From positions 1 to 64,000 of the forward strand of contig NZ_MVOC01000035.1 in assembly GCF_002043095.1 (NCBI RefSeq): DNA of 64,000 nucleotides. The letters are read 5' to 3'. The position numbers and the translations under genes are program-made. Each line of letters opens with the position of its first letter. Within the stretch, counting starts at the first letter, position 1. The stretch comes from Mycobacterium sp. AT1 (GTDB lineage Bacteria > Actinomycetota > Actinomycetes > Mycobacteriales > Mycobacteriaceae). Of the stretch, positions 1-9,112 are shown one piece after another. The notes beneath the pieces were generated by a model. That model ran no database searches. It worked only from the letters and a program-made list of their open reading frames with translations, and was not told the origin of the DNA.

Positions 1-2
1 CC

Positions 3-104
3 CACGACATCACCGCCGAAAGGCGCGCCAACCACCACGCGCGCACCACCACACCCGCACCCCTGGCCACCGTCGACGACGACCCCAGCCCACCACCTTT
101 CTAA
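3..104 (+). CDS. C-terminal end of a probable 13E12-repeat/HNH endonuclease family protein (partial)
   Basis: Only the last 33 codons lie in the window, in the frame that starts at base 3 and ends in TAA at 102-104. The tail reads HDITAERRANHHAR..., then a Pro/Asp-rich stretch ending PPPF. Mycobacterial DUF222/HNH (REP13E12) proteins typically end with such an Arg/His/Ala-rich segment followed by PPPF, which is the only basis for the call. The HNH core lies outside the window, so function cannot be confirmed. It converges with the P450 gene across a 5-nt gap. Confidence 0.45.
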   Translation, partial: HDITAERRANHHARTTTPAPLATVDDDPSPPPF

Positions 105-109
105 GCGGT

Positions 110-1516
110 TCAGACCGCCATGGCATGGCGGCGAGTCACGCGGGCTCTGATCGGTGCCGCGGCGACCGTGGTGAAGGGCGTCGCCATCGGGAAGTCCGGG
201 TCTAGGGATTGAATCGTGCTGTGCTGCACGATCGTTGCGAGGGCCAGTGCCAGCTCCAGCATGGCGAAGTGGTCTCCGACGCAGGTCCGCGGACCGGCAC
301 CGAAGGGCAGGTACTGCCACCTGTCGATCTGCTTGGCCGACTCGGGTGCGAACCGGTCGGGATCGAACTCCGTCGCCCGCTCCCACAACGCCGGATCACG
401 TTGCAGCGCATAGACCCCCACCGCGACGAACGATCCTGCCGCTACGCGGTAGCCGTCCACCTCGATGTCCTGCATGGCCACCCTGCCGTTCATGGCCCCA
501 GGCGGACACAGCCTCAACGCCTCGTGCAGAACCTGAACGGTGTACGGCAAGCGGGAGAGGTCATCGGGTGTCAGGCGCCGGTCACCGGTGGCGTCGACCT
601 CGGCCCGCAGTCGGTCTTGCTGAGCGGGGTTCCTGCCAAGCTGCCACAGCGCGTAGGCCATGGTCGTCGCGGTGGTGTCATGGCCAGCGCCCATGAAGAC
701 GATGAGCTCGTCGCGAATGTCGTCGTCGCTCAGCGCCTTACCGGTCGACGGGTCCCTCGCGTCGATCAACGCGCGCACCAGCGGGGCGTCGACGTCGGCG
801 TGCTGACTGCACGCGACCAGCACGTCGGAGGCCAGGTCCCGCAGCTGCGCGCTCGCCGCCTTGGCCCGCCTCCGGGCGGGAGTGGGTATCCAGGACGGCA
901 TCCGGACCGGGCGAGTGCCGCGATCCGCGACGTAGGCCAACATCACCTGCAGAGGCTTGGCGATGCGATCGGCCTGTTCGTCCAGGTCCAGCCCCAGTAC
1001 CGAGCGCCCCAACGCCCGGAGGGTGAGCTTGCGACACTGGACGTCGAGGTCGATCTCGGCATCCGATCCCCAGCTGGCGGCGATGGTTTCGGCCGCCTCC
1101 GCCATCGGACCACCGAAGTCGCGCACGTGCTTCTTGGTGAACAGCGGCTGAAGTAGTCGTCGCCGTGGCAACCACTCCTCGTGCGTCACGTCGAACAGGT
1201 TGGCGCCGATCATGCTGCGCATCTCGTGGTGCATGGCGTTGCGCTCGACGATGGCGTCCGACGTGCCGAGGACGTCGTGCGCTCCCCGCGGCGACGTCGT
1301 CAGCACGATCTCGGGCATCATCCACGACGGGGCCAGCTTGATCCTGGTCACCGGTCCGCCTGCATCCCGGAACGTCTCGGGACCGGTGTGAAAGTTTCGC
1401 AACTCGCGCAACTGCACGCGCAGGGGCAGCGGAGTGCGCGGCGCGAGCGGCAGCTCTCCGATCACGCTGTGCGACATGGTGTTCGTCATGCGATCAGCAT
1501 CAACCGCCGCGGTCAC
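110..1516 (-). CDS. Cytochrome P450
   Basis: Haem-thiolate monooxygenase of 468 residues, a normal bacterial P450 length. Visible motifs are the I-helix oxygen-binding AGHDTT (about residues 277-282), the K-helix ExxR (E332-R335) and the haem loop FGAGPRTCVG with proximal Cys at about 412. No membrane anchor is seen, so it should be cytosolic and need separate redox partners. The listed start is a GTG 18 nt after the stop of the LuxR-type regulator gene on the same strand, so the two may be co-transcribed. A TACTCT box sits 7 nt before this GTG, so a leaderless start is also possible. ATGs at 1489 and 1477 are alternatives. The substrate is unknown. Confidence 0.93.
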   Translation of the reverse strand: MTAAVDADRMTNTMSHSVIGELPLAPRTPLPLRVQLRELRNFHTGPETFRDAGGPVTRIKLAPSWMMPEIVLTTSPRGAHDVLGTSDAIVERNAMHHEMRSMIGANLFDVTHEEWLPRRRLLQPLFTKKHVRDFGGPMAEAAETIAASWGSDAEIDLDVQCRKLTLRALGRSVLGLDLDEQADRIAKPLQVMLAYVADRGTRPVRMPSWIPTPARRRAKAASAQLRDLASDVLVACSQHADVDAPLVRALIDARDPSTGKALSDDDIRDELIVFMGAGHDTTATTMAYALWQLGRNPAQQDRLRAEVDATGDRRLTPDDLSRLPYTVQVLHEALRLCPPGAMNGRVAMQDIEVDGYRVAAGSFVAVGVYALQRDPALWERATEFDPDRFAPESAKQIDRWQYLPFGAGPRTCVGDHFAMLELALALATIVQHSTIQSLDPDFPMATPFTTVAAAPIRARVTRRHAMAV

Positions 1517-1534
1517 CGGACCTAGAGTAGGCGG

Positions 1535-4207
1535 CTACCTCAAATTCGACTCCGCGTCGCGCCGGATCAAGCGCGCGAGCTGCTCACGGTTCTCGACACC
1601 CAGCTTCGGAAAGATCCGATAGAGGTGGCCGTCGATGGTCCTGACCGACACTCCGAGGAGGTCGGCGATTTCTCGGCTCGTCAGCCCCCTGCCGACCAGG
1701 ATGGCGACCTCGCGCTCACGGCCGGTGATCGGCAGCGGCTGTTCCAGCGCCACGACGGCAGGTGACCGCAGCCCGCACGCTGCGGCCAACCGGCGGGCCA
1801 GCGCCGCCGAATCCACCTGCCGATCGACGTTCCCGACGCGGGCGTACTCCTGCGCGGCGTGCGCCGCGGCGTCGGCCGCCAACGCCGTTGCACCCAACGC
1901 GGCGAACGACTCGGTCACCGCGTCCAAGCCAGGACCGTCGTGGTCGACGATGGCGCGCCCGTGCCGCGCCATCGCCGATGCCATCGGGCCGTCGAGGTGG
2001 TGTGCGAGCCGACACATTCGTGCCACGTGGGCATGCTCACCGAACTGTAGCGCGGCGTGCAATGCGGCCATCTCCGTGCCGAACATGCCTGCGTCGTGGG
2101 CGAGGTCCGCGGCACGACAGGCGTGCCACCTGGCGACCGTCGTCTCACCGAGTGCGGCGTGCACCCATGCGCGCGCGATCCCGAGTTCGGGCCGGAACAC
2201 CTCGAACTGTGGACCGGCGGCCCGTTCGGCCCTCGCGAGTGCCACCTGGGCCGCGTCGACGGCACCGCGGGCCGCCTCGGCCTGGGTCAGCCACGCCGCA
2301 ACGAGCATCGTCAGGCCGGTTTGCAGGGAGTCCCACGCCCGTCCCAACGACGTTCGGAGTACCTCGGCCGCAACGGACAATCGTCCTCGAGCGAGGTCGA
2401 CACGGCCCTCGAGTACGCAGACCATCACCTCGGCCTGGGGCACTCCGGACGTCATGGCCGAATAGCGCCGGCCCACTCGTTCTGCGGCGTCCAGGTCACC
2501 GGCCCCCACGTGGGCCAACACCTCCGCGACCCCGATCACGTAGCGCTGCGGACCCGACTCGCAGCGATCGGCCGCGGCCAGCGCACGCGCAGCGACCGAC
2601 CCGACCTCGTCGAAGCGCCCCGACATCGCCAAGGCCCCCGCGGTGACCATTCCCACCCACACCACCGCTTGCGGCAGCATCGGCCTCTCCAATGCCGACG
2701 TGCCGAGCGCGACCGCCGACCGCATGTCCGCGCCGTAGAACGCGAACGACACCTCCATCGCGACCACCACGTTCAACAACCGCAGATCCGACACCCGGCG
2801 TCTGACCGTGGCCAGCATTTCGCGCGCGTCGTCGACCCGTCCGCAGCCGAAGTACAGGTTGGCGGCACGCAACCCACCCCACCGTGCGGTCAGCAACGGG
2901 TCGGATCCATCCGGGTCGTACTGCGCAAGAACGGCTTCGGCCTCGTCACCGCGCCCCCGCCAACTGAGGGCCTCGGCCAGGATCGTGGCCGAGTCGAGGC
3001 CACCCCCGTGGTCGAATGCGAAGCGCGCGAGCTCCTCGCCGAGTGCCAGATCGGACATCGTCACCGCGCTGGCCGCGGCCTGGTTCACGACGTCGAGGTC
3101 ATGCGGCCCGCTGCCCCTGATCATGAACTGCGCGAGCTGAATTCGATGATGCGGGTCGTCGCTCTCGCGGCGGGTCCGATTGCGATCCAGGAAGTCGGAG
3201 AGGTGCCGCGCCAAGGTCGCGTTGACGTCGCGAGTCCTGGTCGACCCGAGTCGCGCCCGCGCTACCTCGCCGACGATCGGGTGACCGGGCCTGGCGATGA
3301 CATTCGGTCCGTCGTCGACGACTTGGATCGCGCCCCGGCGCTCGACGCGGTCGATCAGTTCGGATGCGAACAGTTCGCGCAGAATGCTCAGGTCCAATAC
3401 ATCTGCGACGGAGACGGTTTCGACGACGGCGATCTCGTCGCCACCCATCGTCGCGAGCCTCGAGCCGATGAGCTCCCTGACGTCGGGACTGACGCTCAAC
3501 GGTCCCGTCAGTCGCCAGCCGCCACCGGCGCGCTCCAGCGCCCCGTCGGACTGGGCCGCGGCGACGACGCCGCGCAGCATCAACGGCGAACCACCCGCGA
3601 AGTCGTGCAAGCGGTCGACCGTTCTGTCGTCGACGTCGCCGCCGAGCACCGCGCCGATCAGGTCGGCGGTCTGTTCACGGGTGAAACGGCCGAGCTCGAC
3701 GCGGAGAAGCGGCCCGTCCTTCCACGAGGCCGTCACGGCGTCGGGCAGGTCGTCATCCGGCCGGACGGTCACGATCAGCCGCGCCGTACCGGCATCGGCG
3801 ACCTGCTGCACCAGAAGCGCCGAGAGTGGGTCCAGTTGGTGTGCGTCGTCGACGACGAGGACCAGGTCGCGATACTCGGCCAGCGCCCGGTGGGCCGCGG
3901 CGAGCATTGCCGCGGGCTCCTTCGCCACGTCGGCAGGCAGCAGTCGACAGAACGCACCGAGTGGAGTTCCCCGGCCCGTCTGGGTGCCAAGGACGAAGCG
4001 CGTCGTGGCCTTCCCCAAGGGGTCGACCGTCCGAACCAGCTGTCGCGCAACGGTCGTCTTGCCGACGCCGGAGTCGCCGACGAGTACCACGCCGCGGTGC
4101 TCGGAGTCGGCGGCGAGCGCGGCGGCGCACCGGCGAATCACGTCGTCCCTCGCCACGATCGGCCACCCCGCCACGTCGGCCGCCTTCCCGGCGCGGGCAT
4201 CGTTCAC
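1535..4207 (-). CDS. Large LuxR-family transcriptional regulator with AAA/STAND ATPase domain
   Basis: An 890-residue LAL-type regulator. The N-terminal ATPase has Walker A GDSGVGKT (residues 44-51) and a Walker B-like LVLVVDDAH near residue 115. A long alpha-helical, TPR-like Ala/Arg-rich middle follows, and the last 65 residues form a LuxR/NarL helix-turn-helix (TGREREVAILVGRGLTSREI, then GVSVRTIDGHL). Such proteins are thought to activate transcription when a ligand releases the ATP-locked form. The GTG start follows a weak purine stretch. M. tuberculosis carries several paralogues of this architecture, including one near this locus. The P450 gene directly downstream is the obvious candidate target or partner, which is inference. 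Confidence 0.9.
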   Translation of the reverse strand: MNDARAGKAADVAGWPIVARDDVIRRCAAALAADSEHRGVVLVGDSGVGKTTVARQLVRTVDPLGKATTRFVLGTQTGRGTPLGAFCRLLPADVAKEPAAMLAAAHRALAEYRDLVLVVDDAHQLDPLSALLVQQVADAGTARLIVTVRPDDDLPDAVTASWKDGPLLRVELGRFTREQTADLIGAVLGGDVDDRTVDRLHDFAGGSPLMLRGVVAAAQSDGALERAGGGWRLTGPLSVSPDVRELIGSRLATMGGDEIAVVETVSVADVLDLSILRELFASELIDRVERRGAIQVVDDGPNVIARPGHPIVGEVARARLGSTRTRDVNATLARHLSDFLDRNRTRRESDDPHHRIQLAQFMIRGSGPHDLDVVNQAAASAVTMSDLALGEELARFAFDHGGGLDSATILAEALSWRGRGDEAEAVLAQYDPDGSDPLLTARWGGLRAANLYFGCGRVDDAREMLATVRRRVSDLRLLNVVVAMEVSFAFYGADMRSAVALGTSALERPMLPQAVVWVGMVTAGALAMSGRFDEVGSVAARALAAADRCESGPQRYVIGVAEVLAHVGAGDLDAAERVGRRYSAMTSGVPQAEVMVCVLEGRVDLARGRLSVAAEVLRTSLGRAWDSLQTGLTMLVAAWLTQAEAARGAVDAAQVALARAERAAGPQFEVFRPELGIARAWVHAALGETTVARWHACRAADLAHDAGMFGTEMAALHAALQFGEHAHVARMCRLAHHLDGPMASAMARHGRAIVDHDGPGLDAVTESFAALGATALAADAAAHAAQEYARVGNVDRQVDSAALARRLAAACGLRSPAVVALEQPLPITGREREVAILVGRGLTSREIADLLGVSVRTIDGHLYRIFPKLGVENREQLARLIRRDAESNLR

Positions 4208-4356
4208 CCGCTCACCAGCCGCTGCGATTCTACGCGCGCGCCAATATTAAATGGCCGACCCTGCCATAATTTCTGGACATCGACGTTCGCGACGATTTTT
4301 GTCCGCCGGGACAGTCGACTCCAATGAAGTAGCCGACCACCCGAGAGGAACCCACC

Positions 4357-4821
4357 ATGGCAATCGAAGTAGAACCGGCCGTATCCCCCTACCTGATCGT
4401 CGACGACGCCGCCGCGGCCATCGACTTCTACGTCGCCGCATTCGGCGCCGAGGAGCTCGGCCGGGTACCAGGGCCGGACGGCAGGCTGGTCAACGCGGCC
4501 CTGCGGATCAACGGCTCGGTGGTGATGCTCAACGACGACTTTCCCGAGATGACCGACGGCAAGTCCATGACCCCCAAGGCACTTGGCGGGACGCCGGTGT
4601 CGGTCCATCTCACGGTGACCGACGTCGACGACAAGTTCCAACGCGCAGTCGACGCCGGCGCCACCGTCGTCGCCCCGCTCGAAGATCAGTTCTGGGGAGA
4701 CCGCTTCGGCGTGATCCGGGACCCGTTCGGACACATGTGGTCGCTCGGCCAGCCCATCCGCGAGCTCAGCCCCGAGGAGATCACTGCGGCGATGGCGGCC
4801 ATGGAGCAGGAAGCGCCCTAG
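4357..4821 (+). CDS. VOC (glyoxalase/bleomycin-resistance) family protein, PhnB-like
   Basis: A 154-residue protein made of paired beta-alpha-beta-beta-beta units: PYLIVDDAAAAIDFYVAAFG at the N-terminus and a second half with VTDVDDKFQRAVDAGATVV and DRFGVIRDPFGHMWSLGQ. This layout is typical of PhnB-like VOC proteins, which form metal-binding or ligand-binding cavities; the reaction is unknown. The start is supported by a GAGAGGAA Shine-Dalgarno about 6 nt upstream. It is preceded by a 149-bp divergent, locally AT-rich spacer shared with the LuxR regulator. Its stop overlaps that of the convergent GH1 gene by 4 nt (CTAG). It occupies the position of Rv0887c in the M. tuberculosis order, from memory. 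Confidence 0.9.
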   Translation: MAIEVEPAVSPYLIVDDAAAAIDFYVAAFGAEELGRVPGPDGRLVNAALRINGSVVMLNDDFPEMTDGKSMTPKALGGTPVSVHLTVTDVDDKFQRAVDAGATVVAPLEDQFWGDRFGVIRDPFGHMWSLGQPIRELSPEEITAAMAAMEQEAP

Positions 4822-7382
4822 CCGAACAGGTAGGCCGCCAGGAGCGCGGTGGGCAGTGCGTTGGCCTTCGTGATCTGGCTGATGGCCGAGATGCTGGCAG
4901 GCTTCGGCGTGCGCTCCAGTTCGGGGGTGGTCGGGTCGGAGCCGTACAGCCCGAACTGGAGGTCATAGCCCTCGGCCCACTCGAGGTTGTCGACGAACGA
5001 CCAGTACGTGTAGCCGAGGACGTTCGTGCCGTGGGCAACCATGTCCTGCACCACCGCGACGTGGTTGACGATGTACGGCGGGCGCTTCGAGTCGCCGGCG
5101 TCGGCAATCCCGTTCTCGGTGACCCACAACGGTTTTCCGTAGGCCGCGGCGAGTTCGAGCACCTCGCGGAAGCCGCCCGGATCGGTGGGCTGCTGGAAGT
5201 CACTGCACGTCGCGGATGGCGTGCAGCGCACGGGCAGTCCACGCAGGAACGGGAAGCCGGGAATGGGCGCGACGCCGAAGCCCTGCATGGGTTGCGAGCC
5301 GTAGTACTGCACGCCAATCCAGTCGGCCTTGCCCGTGAACTCGGGGTGCACCTCGTCGGCGGTCTTGACGCCGTCGAAGTTCGCGTCGACCCAACCGTCG
5401 ACTACCGCGTTCGGGAACCAGCCGTTGTAGAAGGCGTTCCAGGCGTCGGCGGCCTGCACGTCGAGGGCACTCACCGGATTGGCGGGACGCGCCGGGATCA
5501 TGTTGTTGGTGAATCCGACGAACGCCGCGGGCTTGCCGGTCGTCGCAGAGAACTTGTCCCACAGATGAATTGCGTCATACGCGGCCACGTGTCCCCTGGC
5601 CTCGTTGACCAGGAACGTCGACGCGAGATCGGGCCGGATCACTCCGGGCGGCCACGCGGGGACGAGTCCCGGGATGGCGAGGAACTGGGTGAGGATGGGC
5701 GAGAACGGTTCGTTGAGGGTCGCCCAGTCGTCAACCTGGTCGCCGTACTTCCAGGCGACGTACGCCGCGAACTTCTCGAACTCGGCCGGGGTGGACGGCG
5801 TCAGCCAACCCGCCGCCGGTGCGGGCAGACCGAGCTGGATCAACGGCCGCGCGGTGATCGGGTCGTTGACCCACGCTGGCAGCGTGAAGTGGTTGACCGT
5901 GACGAGCGGCTCGAGCCCGTGCGCGCGCAGCGACGTGAAGACCGCGCGGTAGTGCGCCACCTCGTCCTGGTCGGCCAACTGGTCGAGGGCCTGCAGGTCG
6001 GCCAGGCTGACGGTGCCGCTCTCGTCGGAGACATTCACCGCCGCAGTGGAATTGGGGAATATTCGACTCCACTCGATGCCCATCCGAAAGGTGTTCATGC
6101 CGAGTTGGTCGCGTGCAAGGGCGGCGTCGGTGTCATAGGAAACGTAGGTGCCAGGGCCGTTCTCTGGCACTCCGTGGGTCAGGCCGAGGAATAGGTTGAC
6201 CGGGTCGTGCACCCACTTGTACCAGTCGGAGTTGGGATCGACCGGCGAACCGGGCCCTCCTTCGGCTTGGAACCCGGCGTGCGCGACGCCCCAGCGGAAG
6301 CCCGGGGGCAACGACAGGTCGACGTCGTCGACCGGGGTGACCGTGACGGTGACGGTCTTGGCGACCCGGTGCCCGGCGCTCGGTTTGACGAAGCTGCCGA
6401 GGATGGGGACGAACTGGAGAAGTCCCAGCGGTCCGTGGAGGTGGAACCCGGCGGCCTCGTCGCTGACGACGACGGTGAATTGATCGCTTCCGCCAACGGC
6501 CGCCATCGCATTCATCGGCCGGTAGGTGAAGTCGCCGTTCGCGTCAACGGTGACGGTCCCTCCGTTGCGTGGCCGACCGACGACGGTGTACGTGGTCGCG
6601 TCACCGTCGGCGTCCGCGGCTCCCACGTTGCCTCTGACCACGACGTCGCCGTCGGTGTTCAGGCTCTGCGTCTGCGGCCGGGCGGTGACCCTCGGCGACT
6701 CGTTGAACAGCTCGCGGCGCACCCAGGCCAGCAGCGCCCACGGCGTCGGATCCGACGGCAGCGCAGGTGCGCCGGCGGCGAACGGACTCAGGACGGCGTT
6801 GACCACGCTCGACACCAGGCCGGTCACGTAGGTGACCACCGTGACGGGATCGAACGCGGTGGGCCACGGACGCAGGGACGGCACGGTGGGCTGGGGTGAC
6901 CGTTGCACCGCAGCTGCGGACGGGGCTGCGGACCGCTGGGTCGGAACGGTCGAATCCGATTGCACGTCAGCGGTTTCGGCGCTCACTCGCACCTCGTTGG
7001 CGGCGACCTTGCTGACGGGCACCGACACGGATTTGGTGGTCGCAACGGCCGCCTTCTTGGCCTTGGGCGTGGTCACGGTTTCGTCGGTGGGTTCCACCTC
7101 GGCCGCGTCCTCGGAGTCCTCGTCTGCGGTGACGGTCACCGTGGACGCGCTCACCGTGGACGTCGGACCCGGGCTGGTCGACGATCCCGCCGCCGCCGGG
7201 CCCTTGGTCTCCGTGTCGGGGGCCGCCGGCGCCTCAGCTGCGGGTGCGGACGCGGGTGCAGGGTCCGACGACTCCGAGCCGTCGTCGGCCCACGCCGTCC
7301 CCGTCCCGGTGAACAACGCAGCGCCGACCCCGAGCGCCACCGCCAACTCACCAACGCGACCGACGAATGCCGAAGCTGTCAT
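4818..7382 (-). CDS. Secreted glycoside hydrolase family 1 protein with N-terminal cadherin/VCBS-like module
   Basis: An 854-residue modular secreted protein. The chosen ATG opens a signal peptide (VGRVGELAVALGVGAALFTG, ending TAWADD). The open frame runs 71 codons further upstream but that extension lacks signal-peptide character. After a long Ala/Thr/Ser/Pro-rich linker comes one cadherin/VCBS-like domain (ADADGDATTYTV, then GGTVTVDANGDFTYRP). The C-terminal half is a GH1 barrel: FRWGVAHAGFQAEG, GIEWSRIFP, acid/base Glu in TLNEPF (about residue 558) and nucleophile Glu in WVTENGIAD (about residue 755). It is therefore probably an active retaining beta-glycosidase; the substrate is unknown. 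It lies 62 bp downstream of fprB on the same strand. The gene is not at this place in M. tuberculosis, which suggests accessory insertion. Confidence 0.88.
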   Translation of the reverse strand: MTASAFVGRVGELAVALGVGAALFTGTGTAWADDGSESSDPAPASAPAAEAPAAPDTETKGPAAAGSSTSPGPTSTVSASTVTVTADEDSEDAAEVEPTDETVTTPKAKKAAVATTKSVSVPVSKVAANEVRVSAETADVQSDSTVPTQRSAAPSAAAVQRSPQPTVPSLRPWPTAFDPVTVVTYVTGLVSSVVNAVLSPFAAGAPALPSDPTPWALLAWVRRELFNESPRVTARPQTQSLNTDGDVVVRGNVGAADADGDATTYTVVGRPRNGGTVTVDANGDFTYRPMNAMAAVGGSDQFTVVVSDEAAGFHLHGPLGLLQFVPILGSFVKPSAGHRVAKTVTVTVTPVDDVDLSLPPGFRWGVAHAGFQAEGGPGSPVDPNSDWYKWVHDPVNLFLGLTHGVPENGPGTYVSYDTDAALARDQLGMNTFRMGIEWSRIFPNSTAAVNVSDESGTVSLADLQALDQLADQDEVAHYRAVFTSLRAHGLEPLVTVNHFTLPAWVNDPITARPLIQLGLPAPAAGWLTPSTPAEFEKFAAYVAWKYGDQVDDWATLNEPFSPILTQFLAIPGLVPAWPPGVIRPDLASTFLVNEARGHVAAYDAIHLWDKFSATTGKPAAFVGFTNNMIPARPANPVSALDVQAADAWNAFYNGWFPNAVVDGWVDANFDGVKTADEVHPEFTGKADWIGVQYYGSQPMQGFGVAPIPGFPFLRGLPVRCTPSATCSDFQQPTDPGGFREVLELAAAYGKPLWVTENGIADAGDSKRPPYIVNHVAVVQDMVAHGTNVLGYTYWSFVDNLEWAEGYDLQFGLYGSDPTTPELERTPKPASISAISQITKANALPTALLAAYLFG

Positions 7383-7444
7383 CCATTTTGCATACGCGCG
7401 CCCCGATGCGCCCGCGACCCTTTTGGGAAAATGGTCGGGTAGGG

Positions 7445-9106
7445 CTACAGGCGCAATCCGGCCAGCAGCCGCTGGCCCAGCGACGGAGTCGGCGCCGTTG
7501 CCGCCGCCGCGATCATGTCGGGGATGGCGGTGAACTTGTCGCGCGGGCGGTCTGGCCCACCGCGCGCGATCTCCGCGGCGTCGATCGCCTTCCACCCCGC
7601 CGCGTCGACGACGGCCGGTTGCCGGGTGCGGACCAACCTGTCCAGCGCCGAACGCCGCTCACTGGGATCGGGCAGAAGACCCGCGTTGTAGTCGGCGACG
7701 AGGTTGTGGACGGTCTCCGCCGCACAGGACTTGTTGGTGCCGATGAACCCCGTCGGACCACGCTTGATCCAGCCGGCCACGTAGACACCGGGCGTCCCGG
7801 CGACACGTCCACCCTCGTTGGGCACGATCGCTGCGGCTTCGTCGAAGGGCAGGTCGCGAATTGGCTTGCCGCGGTAGCCGATCGAAGTCAGCACCATGCC
7901 TGTGGCGAGCTCTCGCACCTCGTCGGTTCCGGTGACGGTGAACTCGACGCCCTCGACGTGGTCGTCGCCGAGCACCCGCAGCGGGGTCATCCGATAGGCC
8001 AACCGAATACGGGGCCGGCCGATCGGAGCCGACGCGTCGCCAAGTTTGGCCAGCACCTCGAGCTTGTTGCGGGTCAAGGGGTCCGACTCGGTGCTCAGAT
8101 CCTGCTGTACGAGGGCGTGGTCGTCGGCGGACAGCACCACCTCGTGGGTGTTGGTCAATCCGATCAGCTCCGGCAGCGTGAACGCCGACGCCGATGGTCC
8201 GCGACGCGCGGCTACGACGACCTCCTGTACCCGCGACGTACGCAGCGTGGCGAGAGCGTGATCGGAGACGTCGGTGCGCGCCAGCACGTCGGGATCGGTG
8301 GTGAGAATGCGTGCCACGTCGAGTGCCACGTTGCCGTTGCCGACCACCACGACGCGTTCGGCGCTGAGATCGACTGGCAGATCGCTGAATTCGGGATGGC
8401 CGTTGAACCAGGCCACGATTTCGGTGGCGGTACCGGTCCCCGTCAGGCCCATGCCGTCGACGTCGAGGCGACGGTCGGTAGGCGCGCCAACGGCGTACAG
8501 CACGGCGTGGTGATGCGCGGCGAGTTCGGCGAGCGTCACATGCCGTCCGACCTCGACGTTGAGGTAGAACGTGAAGCCTCGTAGCCCGGCGATGCGGTCG
8601 AACAACGCGGTGACCCGCTTGGTGGTCTGGTGATCGGGCGCCACGCCCGCGCGTACCAAACCGTATGGCGTCGGCAGCTTCTCGAACACGTTGACGTGCA
8701 CGCCCTGCTGGGTCAGCAGTTCATCAGCGGCGTACATGGCGGCCGGGCCGGAACCGACGACGGCGACGGTGAGCGGTCCGCCCGTCCGCCGGTGCACGGC
8801 GGGGGCATCGGCCACCGGCGCCAGCTTCGACGTCGGCGGTAGCTTGCCCTCGCGCTTGGGATAGAACGCGGCGTTGAGTTCGACGAACACCTGCTGGCTC
8901 TCGTCGAGCTTGGAGTCGGGCGAGATCGCGCCGACGGGGCACGCCGAGACGCACGCGCCGCAATCCACACATGCCACCGGATCGATGTAGAGCATCTCCG
9001 CCGTCGCGAACCCCGGCTCGTCGGGCGACGGATGGATGCAGTTGACCGGGCAGGCGTACACACAGGACCCGTCGCTGCAGCACGACTGGGTGATCACATG
9101 AGGCAT
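7445..9106 (-). CDS. fprB: Ferredoxin/ferredoxin-NADP reductase FprB
   Basis: A 553-residue fusion. The first about 60 residues form a ferredoxin domain with cysteine clusters (CCSDGSCVYACPVNCIHP, then CVDCGACVSACPVGAI). The remainder is an adrenodoxin-reductase-type flavoprotein with FAD-binding VAVVGSGPAAMYAADELL and an NADP-binding VVVGNGNVALDVAR. It should move electrons from NADPH via FAD to its own Fe-S domain and on to an oxygenase. It sits 6 bp downstream of the diiron oxygenase gene, as for Rv0885-Rv0886 in M. tuberculosis, which makes that enzyme a natural electron acceptor; this is inference. The length agrees with known FprB. Confidence 0.95.
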   Translation of the reverse strand: MPHVITQSCCSDGSCVYACPVNCIHPSPDEPGFATAEMLYIDPVACVDCGACVSACPVGAISPDSKLDESQQVFVELNAAFYPKREGKLPPTSKLAPVADAPAVHRRTGGPLTVAVVGSGPAAMYAADELLTQQGVHVNVFEKLPTPYGLVRAGVAPDHQTTKRVTALFDRIAGLRGFTFYLNVEVGRHVTLAELAAHHHAVLYAVGAPTDRRLDVDGMGLTGTGTATEIVAWFNGHPEFSDLPVDLSAERVVVVGNGNVALDVARILTTDPDVLARTDVSDHALATLRTSRVQEVVVAARRGPSASAFTLPELIGLTNTHEVVLSADDHALVQQDLSTESDPLTRNKLEVLAKLGDASAPIGRPRIRLAYRMTPLRVLGDDHVEGVEFTVTGTDEVRELATGMVLTSIGYRGKPIRDLPFDEAAAIVPNEGGRVAGTPGVYVAGWIKRGPTGFIGTNKSCAAETVHNLVADYNAGLLPDPSERRSALDRLVRTRQPAVVDAAGWKAIDAAEIARGGPDRPRDKFTAIPDMIAAAATAPTPSLGQRLLAGLRL

Positions 9107-9112
9107 GTCGGT

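Noticed and set aside
2057..4327. 756-codon plus-strand open frame opposite the LuxR-type regulator
   Set aside because: Low-complexity His/Arg/Gly product without motifs. The minus strand has Walker A, Walker B-like and helix-turn-helix motifs.
4251..6194. 647-codon plus-strand frame crossing the VOC and GH1 genes
   Set aside because: It runs through two well-supported genes in another frame and encodes a compositionally biased product with no family features.
7383..7595. N-terminal extension of the GH1 protein by 71 codons
   Set aside because: The extension is Arg/Pro-rich, runs into the fprB 3' end and would bury the signal peptide.
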